Below are positions 1 to 5,004 of a DNA stretch of 6,691 nucleotides, piece by piece; positions within the stretch are counted from its first letter, which is position 1, and every line of letters begins with the position of its first letter. The notes under the pieces were generated by a model. It did not search any database. It was given only the letters and a program-made list of their open reading frames with translations, and was not told where the DNA came from. A program made the position numbers and the translations under genes. The stretch covers positions 5,417,772 to 5,424,462 of the forward strand of contig CP070627.1 in assembly GCA_020355945.1 (NCBI GenBank), read 5' to 3'. Origin of the DNA: Candidatus Aminicenantota bacterium (GTDB lineage: Bacteria > Acidobacteriota > Aminicenantia > UBA2199).

Positions 1-13
1 CTCGGATTCATTA

Positions 14-19
14 TATAAT
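14..19 (+). promoter_or_regulatory. Possible -10 box (TATAAT) for the antitoxin gene
   Basis: A perfect TATAAT hexamer lies 45 bases before the first ATG of the VapB-like gene. The matching -35 box would lie before the start of the window, so only half of the promoter can be judged. A weak ribosome binding site (TGAGG, 51-55) follows, 9 bases before the ATG. Confidence 0.35.
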
Positions 20-64
20 TTCTATATGAAAACAAATGCTTATTCCTGGATGAGGTATTAAAAG

Positions 65-331
65 ATGATGAATTATACTGCACAAACGAATAAAAGTGTG
101 GAAGATTATTTCTCGCTAATACGAAATCTTCCCGATGAAGATAAGATTGAGTTGATTGCCAGAATTTCCAATTCTATTGTGGAGAAAAGAAAGCTTTTGA
201 AAGAAGAAGCGTCAAAAGAGGAAATACTGGCAGAGACTTATGGCTGTTTTGAGTCGTCTAAATCAGCCGATGAAATCATTGATGAGATTTACAGTTCCAG
301 GCATTTCAAAGATAAGAATCCTGATTTATGA
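65..331 (+). CDS. VapB-like antitoxin of a VapBC (PIN-domain) toxin-antitoxin module
   Basis: This 88-residue acidic protein probably binds and neutralises a PIN-domain ribonuclease toxin and autoregulates its operon. The assignment rests on three points. Its size is typical of such antitoxins. Its C-terminal part (YGCFESSKSADEIIDEIYSS, residues 59-78, then RHF) has the pattern of the toxin-wrapping tail common in small antitoxins upstream of vapC. It overlaps the next reading frame by ATGA, and that frame begins like a VapC toxin. The N-terminal half (about residues 10-50) is helical and charged; I see no clear AbrB, RHH or HTH signature, so the DNA-binding fold is unassigned. Two consecutive ATGs (65, 68) are possible starts; TGAGG at 51-55 fits 65. 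The frame looks intact, although the partner toxin is destroyed, so this is now an orphan antitoxin or a decaying module. The exact antitoxin subfamily is uncertain. Confidence 0.7.
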   Translation: MMNYTAQTNKSVEDYFSLIRNLPDEDKIELIARISNSIVEKRKLLKEEASKEEILAETYGCFESSKSADEIIDEIYSSRHFKDKNPDL

Positions 332-442
332 AAAAATACCTGTTGGATACCAATATATGTATTTATCATATCAAAGGTAAAACATTTTGAGAGATTATCA
401 TCTTTAAAATTAGAAGATTGGACTAAAAGCCAAAAAGTCTGA
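328..442 (+). pseudogene. vapC: vapC (PIN-domain ribonuclease toxin), internally deleted remnant
   Basis: The frame starting at ATG 328 reads MKKYLLDTNICIYHIKGK and then stops at 388-390. This is the classic first beta-strand of a PIN-domain VapC, including the first metal-binding Asp (residue 7). Shifting by one base from about 370 gives VKHFERLSSLKLEDWTK, ending at TGA 440-442, which matches the usual VapC C-terminus (N-x-K-H-F-x-R-I-x-G-L-x-L-E-D-W). VapC proteins are about 130 residues long, so roughly 90-100 central codons are missing, including the other acidic metal ligands of the active site. The junction lies in the A-rich GGTAAAACATTTTG around 370-382. The remnant cannot be an active RNase. 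The gene pair was originally coupled by an ATGA stop/start overlap with the antitoxin. The N- and C-terminal matches are judged from memory of the family, not from a search. Confidence 0.8.
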
Positions 443-452
443 AGCCTTCTTA

Positions 453-566
453 ACTTCTGACTCCCGACTGACTCCCTGCCACCCCTCACCTTTCACCCCT
501 CACCAATGACCAATGACAATTCTTCCAAGCTTCTCACCTGCACCTGTCACCTTCACCTGCCACCTG
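453..566 (+). repeat. C-rich low-complexity intergenic repeats (heptads and CACCTG units)
   Basis: This strand-biased tract is almost free of G runs and contains several short tandem series. There are two CACCCCTCACC copies (480-490 and 494-504), two CAATGAC heptads (504-517), and four CACCTG units at 535-540, 541-546, 554-559 and 561-566 with a variant CACCTT between them. It resembles the short tandemly repeated repetitive (STRR) sequences of cyanobacteria and similar spacers of other environmental bacteria. It has no coding capacity that I can support. The rest of 567-690 is plain AT-rich sequence in which I see nothing. Confidence 0.55.
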
Positions 567-694
567 AAAAACTACACCTTTATAAATCAGCACATCTCGA
601 AACCACCGCTAATTCAATATTTCAAAAAAAAGAGTAAACTTTTATCAATGTGCAACAAAAATCGGGAAATTATGTTACCTTTTTAGAGATGTAA

Positions 695-711
695 TTTACC
701 GTAACGGTAAA
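695..711. promoter_or_regulatory. Perfect 17-bp palindrome, candidate operator
   Basis: TTTACCGT-A-ACGGTAAA is a perfect inverted repeat with 8-bp arms and a single central base, the geometry expected for a dimeric repressor or activator of the TetR, MerR or LacI kind. It lies 138 bases upstream of the -35 box of the TPR-CHAT promoter, too far for simple promoter occlusion. It may serve an unseen promoter or be unrelated to the downstream gene. As an RNA hairpin its loop would be too small, which favours a DNA site. Confidence 0.4.
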
Positions 712-763
712 ATTTTATGAAGAAATGAAAACATTTATCGTGCAAAAAAGTGAATTACACATA

Positions 764-826
764 TTAGCGATTAACACAAATTATTTAATGAAAATCCGTG
801 AAATTCATGTAATTCGCGGGCAAAAA
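764..826 (+). repeat. Interspersed-type intergenic repeat (CCGTGAAATTC...TTCGCGG family)
   Basis: The stretch TTAGCGATTAACACAAATT, followed by AAAATCCGTGAAATTCATG and TAATTCGCGGGCAAAAAA, resembles the 'CCGTG-AATTCGTG-AATTCGTGG' class of non-coding repeats scattered through spacers of many environmental bacterial genomes (recognition from memory). A related copy in the opposite orientation lies at 4067-4095, after the TPR-CHAT gene. A 60-codon open frame crossing it (725-907) has no convincing ribosome binding site and reads through repeat sequence, so I do not call it a gene. A G7 run (829-835) follows directly. Confidence 0.35.
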
Positions 827-848
827 ATGGGGGGGAGTTGGGAAGGAG

Positions 849-877
849 TTGAAATTCTGAGTGATTTTTTATATAAT
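849..877 (+). promoter_or_regulatory. Sigma70-type promoter of the TPR-CHAT gene
   Basis: TTGAAA (849-854, 5 of 6 to consensus) and TATAAT (872-877, 6 of 6) are separated by exactly 17 bases. Transcription should start near 884, giving a leader of about 73 bases that contains four GATGARN-type heptads and a strong ribosome binding site. A G-rich stretch (829-848) abuts the -35 box on the upstream side. Confidence 0.72.
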
Positions 878-895
878 GGGGCCATTAAAACGAAT

Positions 896-923
896 GATGA
901 GCGATGAATGATGAGTGATGAAA
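896..923 (+). repeat. Four heptamer repeats (GATGAGC/GATGAAT/GATGAGT/GATGAAA) in the leader
   Basis: Four consecutive 7-bp units fill the transcribed leader of the TPR-CHAT gene. They contain several ATG triplets, including one in frame with the main gene at 915, but none is preceded by a ribosome binding site as good as the one at 944-949. On the opposite strand they read as CATCACTCATCATTCATC-like sequence, similar in kind to the other intergenic repeats here. Confidence 0.5.
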
Positions 924-942
924 AAGCTTATATATTCATTAA

Positions 943-950
943 GAGGAGGT
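943..950 (+). promoter_or_regulatory. Strong ribosome binding site that fixes the TPR-CHAT start at 957
   Basis: GAGGAGGT lies with AGGAGG at 944-949, 7 bases before ATG 957. This favours 957 over the in-frame ATGs at 915 and 918, which fall in the heptad repeat and have no comparable site. Starting at 957 also puts the hydrophobic segment at residues 7-22, a normal signal-anchor position. Confidence 0.8.
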
Positions 951-956
951 GTAAAA

Positions 957-3900
957 ATGGTTAGAGATAAGGGAGTGCAAATCGTTCTTGTTTTGGTTTT
1001 CTTTTTAGGTGTGTTTGTTTTTAACCAGGAAAACAAGGTTGATGAAAACAAGCAATTAAGAGAGGAAATCCTGGCTGTCTATCAATCAAAAGGGGAAAAG
1101 GGACTGTGCCGTTTGGTAAAAAAGAAAAAAGATAAAATTACCGATAAATTTATCCTGGATTTCGCAAAAGTGGCTATTAAAGAAAAGAAAAAAGAAAAGA
1201 AAGAAGAATGGCTGACAGTTTGTAAAATCATGGCAGAAAAGAAAAAGGAGAGAAAAATCCTTGCGGAAATCCTATGTGCAACAGGCATTTATTTTGAATC
1301 CACTGAAGATAATGAAAAGGCAGCCGATTATTTCCAACAGGCACTTGCCATCTATCTTAAATTAAACGATCCGGTTGAACAGGGGCCTGTGTACTATAAA
1401 TTGGGTGTAATTTATTCAAAAAAAGGCGACGATTCCAGGGCCCTTGATATGTTTAAGAAGGCCCTGCCTTTTTATGAAAAAGCGGGAGAACCAGTTGTCC
1501 AGGTTGATTTGTACTGTAAAATGGGTGCTATTTATTCAAAAATCGGCTACGATTCCAAGGCGCTTAAGATGTATGATAAAGCCCTGCCTTTTTTTGAAAA
1601 AGCAGGAAAACCAATTGCCCAGGCCAAAGTGTACTACTGCAAGGGGAAAATTTATTCAAAAATCGGCGAAGATCCCGATGCGCTTGAGATGTATGATCAA
1701 GCCCTGAAATTTTTCAAAGAAGCGGGAGGGCATCCCTATCAGGGCAAGGTTTACCAGCGTAAGGGGGATATTTATTTAATCAACGGCAATATTTCCAATG
1801 CGCGTAAGATGTTTGATCAAGCCCTGGAATTCTTTAAAAAGGCTGGATGCCAGGTTGGCCAGGGAAATGTGTACCTGGGTAAAGGGGAGATTTATTTAAG
1901 AATCGGTGACAATTCCGAGGCTCTTAAGATGTTTGATAAAGCTCGGACTCTTTTTCAAAAGGAGGGACACCTGGTTGGCCAGGGCAATGTGTATCAGCGT
2001 AAAGGGGATATTGATTTTATCGAAGACAAGATTCCCAATGCGCTTAAGATGTATGATAAAGCCCTGGAATTCTTTGAAAAAGCCGGACAGCAGGTAGGCC
2101 AGGGCAATGTCTACTTGAGTAAAGGAGAGATACATTCAAAAAAAGGCGAAACTACCATGGCGCTCAATATGTTCGATAAAGCCCTGGATTTTTTTGAAAA
2201 AGTCGGACAACTGGTTGGTCAGGGTAATGTCTACTTTAATAAAGGGAAGATTTATTTAAAAATGGGCGAAAATTCCGGGGACCGGGAGATGTATGATCAA
2301 GCCCTGCGGATGTATGATCAAGCCCTGGGTTTTTATAAGAAAGAAAAAGATATGATGTCGGAATCCAATGCTTTATGTGGCAAAGCAAAGGTTTTGAAAC
2401 AACAGGGGAAAATAGATGAAGCCCGGGAACTTTATGAGAAAGGGATAAAAAAACTTGAAGAGATGCGGACTCAAACAGCCTATTCAAAGATGAAAATAAC
2501 CTTTATGGAAACGATTTATCAGCGATATCAAGAAATTGCTTTGTTTATGCTGGAGAATAAATACCATGATAAAGCCTTCAAATATGCGGAATCCATGAAG
2601 GCCAGGGTTTTCCTGGACCAGTTGTGCGAGAAATTTTCCGACCTGGAGCGGGGGATAACAACGGAACAAAAAGAGAAACGTTATGAGTACGTGGCAATAC
2701 TCTCCATGTTAAGTAAGGATATCCATAAAAACGCCGCGAAAAGGGATGAGAAGGAGTTGCGGGAATTAAAGCAACAGCGTCTTGAAGCAGAAAAAAACCT
2801 TGAAAATCTAGAGTTTAAAACCAGGATGGATAACCCTAACTACAAAAAGGTTAAGTACAGGGATCCGGTGTCCGCTCGTTATTTGCAAACAAAGGTATTA
2901 AAAAAAGGAGAATTGCTGCTGCACTACTTTATCTCCCCAAATAAATTATATGTATTTGTCATATCCAAAGAGAGTTTTAAAGTGATTCCCATAGCAGTCC
3001 AGGAAAAGGAGATCAATCATTTAGTCAATCGCTTCTTACCGGCATTAAGAGAACCCCATTGGCCAGTAATAAAGAGGTACGGCCAAACACTATATAAGAA
3101 ATTGCTTAAACCCCTGGAGCAAGACATAAAAAACAGCGAATATCTTATTATCATCCCGGATGGGGAATTGACAAAAATACCTTTCGAGTCCTTGATTATC
3201 GATAATGATAAATCGGGTTACCCGGTTTTTTTCCTGGAAAAATACCGACTGAAATATATCCAGGGCGCCTCGGCCCTCTCCGAGATGCGCGAAACTATCC
3301 GGGACCGTGTTGCCAAAAGCTTTATCGGCTTCGGCGACCCTGTCTACGATTATAAAAACTTCAGTCAGGGCAAACCCGAGCAAGGCAACCCGTCCCGTTC
3401 CCCGGGAAAACATGATGAAAAAAGGGAGATACGCCGCAGCCTTTATACCAGTACCGGCGGTATATTAAACCGACTGCCCGGGACCGGGGAAGAGGTCAAA
3501 GCCATTGCCCGGCTCTTTGAAAGAAAAAATCAAAAAAACGTTGTGTACCTGAGAGAACAGGCCAGCGAAGATAATGCCAAAGCACCGGCCATAGAACATT
3601 TCGATATCATTCATTTTGCCTGTCACGCCAATATAAACGACAATTTCAAGGGCCTGGTCCTGTCCCAACTACCGTCGGATCAATCCGGGGAAGACGGCTA
3701 TTTCATCCTCAAAGAGTTCATGAACTTCAAGTACAAAGCCAAACTGGTGGTATTCTCCGCCTGCCAGTCCGGTACGGGAAAAATAGTAAAGGGAGAAGGC
3801 ATCATCGGGCTGACAAACACAGTCATGTGCGCCGGGATCCCGGCGGTAGTCGCCACCCTCTGGGATGCACATGATACCGCAGCCGAAGAGTTGATGGTAA

Positions 3901-4034
3901 ATTTTTATAGCAATATGCTGGAAAAGGGCCTGGACAAAACCGAGGCCCTGAGACAGGCCAAATTGGAACTGATCAAAAACAAAAAATACCGTTATCCTAT
4001 CTACTGGAGTGCCTTTATCATGTATGGAGAGTAA
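957..4034 (+). CDS. Membrane-anchored TPR-CHAT protein (caspase-like cysteine peptidase, putative)
   Basis: This 1025-residue protein joins a protein-interaction array to a CHAT domain, the caspase-HetF-associated clan CD cysteine peptidase fold. Residues 7-22 form a hydrophobic segment after a short N-terminus containing Arg3 and Lys5, with no lipobox Cys, so it is a signal anchor or uncleaved signal and the rest is probably on the periplasmic side. Residues ~40-105 are very Lys-rich. TPR units of 40 residues start at about 106, 146, 186, 226, 266, 306, 346, 386, 426 (47 residues, with a 7-residue duplication) and 473. A helical linker (~513-640) has the AFKYAESMKARVFLDQL pattern usual before CHAT. 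The CHAT core (~715-1025) shows LIIIPDGELTKIPFE, then HFACHA with catalytic His890, LVVFSACQSG with catalytic Cys936, GEGIIGL, VVATLWD and the terminal YWSAFIMYGE. Both dyad residues are present, so it is likely active. The substrate is unknown. Bacterial TPR-CHAT proteins include the Craspase subunit of type III-E CRISPR, but no CRISPR genes are seen here. It has its own promoter (849-877); no terminator is evident after it. Confidence 0.9.
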   Translation: MVRDKGVQIVLVLVFFLGVFVFNQENKVDENKQLREEILAVYQSKGEKGLCRLVKKKKDKITDKFILDFAKVAIKEKKKEKKEEWLTVCKIMAEKKKERKILAEILCATGIYFESTEDNEKAADYFQQALAIYLKLNDPVEQGPVYYKLGVIYSKKGDDSRALDMFKKALPFYEKAGEPVVQVDLYCKMGAIYSKIGYDSKALKMYDKALPFFEKAGKPIAQAKVYYCKGKIYSKIGEDPDALEMYDQALKFFKEAGGHPYQGKVYQRKGDIYLINGNISNARKMFDQALEFFKKAGCQVGQGNVYLGKGEIYLRIGDNSEALKMFDKARTLFQKEGHLVGQGNVYQRKGDIDFIEDKIPNALKMYDKALEFFEKAGQQVGQGNVYLSKGEIHSKKGETTMALNMFDKALDFFEKVGQLVGQGNVYFNKGKIYLKMGENSGDREMYDQALRMYDQALGFYKKEKDMMSESNALCGKAKVLKQQGKIDEARELYEKGIKKLEEMRTQTAYSKMKITFMETIYQRYQEIALFMLENKYHDKAFKYAESMKARVFLDQLCEKFSDLERGITTEQKEKRYEYVAILSMLSKDIHKNAAKRDEKELRELKQQRLEAEKNLENLEFKTRMDNPNYKKVKYRDPVSARYLQTKVLKKGELLLHYFISPNKLYVFVISKESFKVIPIAVQEKEINHLVNRFLPALREPHWPVIKRYGQTLYKKLLKPLEQDIKNSEYLIIIPDGELTKIPFESLIIDNDKSGYPVFFLEKYRLKYIQGASALSEMRETIRDRVAKSFIGFGDPVYDYKNFSQGKPEQGNPSRSPGKHDEKREIRRSLYTSTGGILNRLPGTGEEVKAIARLFERKNQKNVVYLREQASEDNAKAPAIEHFDIIHFACHANINDNFKGLVLSQLPSDQSGEDGYFILKEFMNFKYKAKLVVFSACQSGTGKIVKGEGIIGLTNTVMCAGIPAVVATLWDAHDTAAEELMVNFYSNMLEKGLDKTEALRQAKLELIKNKKYRYPIYWSAFIMYGE
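1392..2372 (+). repeat. Tandem 120-bp repeats encoding 40-residue TPR units
   Basis: Seven units of exactly 120 bp begin at 1392, 1512, 1632, 1752, 1872, 1992 and 2112, and an eighth (2232-2372) is extended to 141 bp. Similarity holds at the DNA level, not just the protein level: for instance 1561-1586 and 2041-2066 are identical over 26 bases, and the AAAGCCCTG and GGCCAGGG-AATGT blocks recur at the same phase. Units from 1752 onward share a VGQGNVY-type junction and look like the most recent duplicates. The flanking TPR units (residues 106-145 and 473 onward) are more diverged. Confidence 0.85.
2289..2327 (+). repeat. In-frame 21-bp tandem duplication inside the last TPR unit
   Basis: The 18 bases ATGTATGATCAAGCCCTG occur at 2289-2306 and again at 2310-2327, a period of 21 bp. 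The result is MYDQALR followed by MYDQALG, which adds two helical turns to one TPR helix and breaks the strict 40-residue spacing just before the array ends. The copies are identical over 18 bases, so the event is recent or selected. Confidence 0.85.
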
Positions 4035-4058
4035 AGGTTAAGGTTGAGGTTGAGGAAG
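4035..4058 (+). repeat. Hexamer repeat AGGTTA/AGGTTG x2/AGGAAG
   Basis: Four contiguous 6-bp units start one base after the TPR-CHAT stop codon. They belong to the same class of short, degenerate, purine/pyrimidine-biased tandem repeats found in the other spacers of this window. No function is evident, and they do not form a terminator. Confidence 0.45.
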
Positions 4059-4066
4059 AGTTTGGA

Positions 4067-4095
4067 TTAGCCGCGAAAAACACGCGAATAGGCAC
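4067..4095 (-). repeat. Interspersed-type repeat, inverted relative to 764-826
   Basis: TTAGCCGCGAAAAACACGCG, followed by AATAGGCAC, read on the minus strand gives an ATTCGCGTG...TTCGCGGCTAA pattern, similar to the ATTCATG...TTCGCGGGCAAA pattern upstream of the TPR-CHAT gene. The two copies therefore face each other across the gene. They are short and diverged, so homology is tentative. The sequence 4096-4145 is AT-rich with nothing recognisable. Confidence 0.3.
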
Positions 4096-4147
4096 AAGAT
4101 TTTAAAATTACAAAAAACAAAATACAAACAACTCTTTCAAGCTATAC

Positions 4148-4168
4148 CAATGACTAATGACCAATGAC
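4148..4168 (+). repeat. Three heptamers CAATGAC/TAATGAC/CAATGAC
   Basis: Three contiguous 7-bp units match the CAATGAC pair at 504-517, in the same orientation, on the other side of the TPR-CHAT gene. They are STRR-like intergenic repeats without an apparent gene. Confidence 0.5.
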
Positions 4169-4254
4169 AGGTAGACCCTGGAATATAAGTTGTGTTAACA
4201 TCATTCACTATTTCCTGGAACAGGGGAAATAATTGAATTATTTTAACAATTTTC

Positions 4255-4283
4255 TTGCAAAAAGAAGCCTCCTGTGGTAGAAT
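4255..4283 (+). promoter_or_regulatory. Sigma70-type promoter of the secreted beta-sandwich protein gene
   Basis: TTGCAA (4255-4260, 4 of 6) and TAGAAT (4278-4283, 5 of 6) are separated by exactly 17 bases. Transcription should start near 4290, leaving a leader of about 110 bases before the gene. The -10 box overlaps a perfect 12-bp palindrome (4279-4290), suggesting control by a bound regulator. Confidence 0.55.
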
Positions 4284-4341
4284 ATATTCTGATTTTGAGG
4301 GTAGGTGTAAAAAAGTATATTCTGCCCGCAAGGTGAATATA
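4279..4341. promoter_or_regulatory. GAATATA/TATATTC motif cluster, candidate operator and leader hairpin
   Basis: AGAATATATTCT (4279-4290) is a perfect palindrome made of overlapping GAATATA (4280-4286) and TATATTC (4283-4289). A second inverted pair follows: TATATTC (4316-4322) and GAATATA (4335-4341), with a 12-base gap. Another GAATATA lies upstream at 4181-4187, and TATATTC also occurs at 931-937 in the leader of the TPR-CHAT gene. The two TATATTC copies here are 33 bp apart, about three helical turns. The second pair could also fold as a 7-bp RNA stem. Confidence 0.4.
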
Positions 4342-4368
4342 TGTTGCAGCGCCCAGGAGAAAATGTCA

Positions 4369-4398
4369 ATGGGCAAAATTAAAAAAATAGGGGTTTGA
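4369..4398 (+). CDS. Possible 9-codon upstream ORF (leader peptide MGKIKKIGV)
   Basis: AGGAG at 4355-4359 is a better ribosome binding site than the one in front of the main gene and sits 9 bases before ATG 4369 (another ATG is at 4363). The frame stops at TGA 4396-4398, one base before the TTG start at 4400, a spacing suited to translational coupling or re-initiation. Alternatively the AGGAG and ATG belonged to the main gene and a small indel broke the frame. The peptide is too short to judge from composition. Confidence 0.25.
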   Translation: MGKIKKIGV

Positions 4399-4399
4399 G

Positions 4400-4933
4400 T
4401 TGAGTCTAAAACGAAGCGGGATGAGATCAATTGTTTTGTTTACCATATTCTCTTTTTCCCTTCTGGGCCTTGCAGTATCCGCTTTTGCTAAACCAGCCCC
4501 CGGCAATCTAATGGGTTTTGTATATGGAAAGGATGGGAAAACACCGGTCCGGGATGCTGTGGTGTTAATCAGGGGAGTGGATACCGGTAAGGTTTATCGA
4601 TCGGAACCCACCGGTGAGTTTGGCACCTACAGGCTGTTGGATATCGAAGCCGGCACCTATGTGGTGGGGCTCAAGATCAAGGAAAAATCCTACAATGTGA
4701 ACAAATATGTTAAAGTTGACGCTGGAAAAACAAGTTTCGTCTCACTTTTCCTTCAAGCGCCCCATCTTGAAATACCCTATAAACAAACGGAAAAAGACGA
4801 CGAAGAAGAAAAAGAGAAATTCTTTGACTCACTGGCAGAAGAAGCGATCATAATAGGCGGTATTGCCGCAGGTATATTGGGCTATATCTCAGAATTAGAG
4901 GGTGAGGAAGAAATAAGTCGCACCGATAGATAA
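4400..4933 (+). CDS. Secreted protein with carboxypeptidase-regulatory-like (CnaB-type) domain
   Basis: This 177-residue exported protein has no enzyme motifs. Residues 1-30 are a Sec signal peptide (basic start, hydrophobic core, VSAFA before Lys31). Residues ~36-120 match the carboxypeptidase-regulatory-like beta-sandwich: GFVYGKDGKTPVRDAVVLI, then TGEFGTYRLLDIEAGTYVVG and KYVKVDAGKTSFVSLFL. Such domains usually mediate binding or add stability to surface proteins. An acidic linker (130-147, DDEEEKEK) leads to a Gly-rich hydrophobic stretch (149-163, AIIIGGIAAGILGYI) with glycine-zipper-like spacing, then a short charged tail; this could insert in or pack against a membrane. The start is uncertain. 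TTG 4400 has AGGGG at 4389-4393 with a 6-base gap, while ATG 4421 (residue 8) lacks a good site; both give a workable signal peptide. It lies downstream of the TPR-CHAT gene on the same strand with its own promoter. Partnership with that protein is inference only. Confidence 0.75.
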   Translation: MSLKRSGMRSIVLFTIFSFSLLGLAVSAFAKPAPGNLMGFVYGKDGKTPVRDAVVLIRGVDTGKVYRSEPTGEFGTYRLLDIEAGTYVVGLKIKEKSYNVNKYVKVDAGKTSFVSLFLQAPHLEIPYKQTEKDDEEEKEKFFDSLAEEAIIIGGIAAGILGYISELEGEEEISRTDR

Positions 4934-4986
4934 TGTCATAAACTTTGCCTGGCACCAAAATTCCTCCCTCCATTACACCACTCCAT

Positions 4987-5004
4987 GATATTCCCCTGAA
5001 TATC
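4987..5004. terminator. Weak hairpin between convergent genes
   Basis: GATATTC (4987-4993), loop CCCT, GAATATC (4998-5004) forms a perfect 7-bp AT-rich stem. It sits between the stop of the secreted protein gene (4933) and the TAG of the minus-strand TonB gene (5004-5006). No T-run follows in either direction, so an intrinsic terminator is doubtful; it may instead be a protective 3' structure. The rest of 4934-4986 shows nothing. Confidence 0.25.

Noticed and set aside
829..848. Possible G-quadruplex before the -35 box
   Set aside because: A G7 run and one GGG are followed only by GG, so four GGG tracts with short loops are not available.
725..907. 60-codon open frame upstream of the TPR-CHAT gene
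   Set aside because: It has no ribosome binding site, crosses an intergenic repeat and a G7 run, covers the promoter at 849-877, and the product resembles no protein family.
915..956. Upstream start codons (915, 918) for the TPR-CHAT gene
   Set aside because: They lie in a heptad repeat without a ribosome binding site, whereas AGGAGG sits 7 bases before ATG 957.
1444..1707. Out-of-frame open readings across the TPR and CHAT gene on both strands
   Set aside because: They are shadows of the repetitive coding sequence; they follow the 120-bp period and have no start signals of their own.
957..4034. Type III-E CRISPR (Craspase) component
   Set aside because: The domain order TPR then CHAT is shared, but there is no gRAMP gene, repeat-spacer array or adaptation gene in the window, and the protein has a membrane anchor.
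3250..4034. Possible recombinant origin of the more GC-rich CHAT half
   Set aside because: The third-position shift looks mild and is explained by the A-rich, Lys-rich N-terminal part and repeats; the domain junction is normal for TPR-CHAT proteins.
4137..4430. 97-codon minus-strand open frame in the 4035-4399 spacer
   Set aside because: It reads through heptad repeats and the promoter region, has no ribosome binding site and looks like no known protein.
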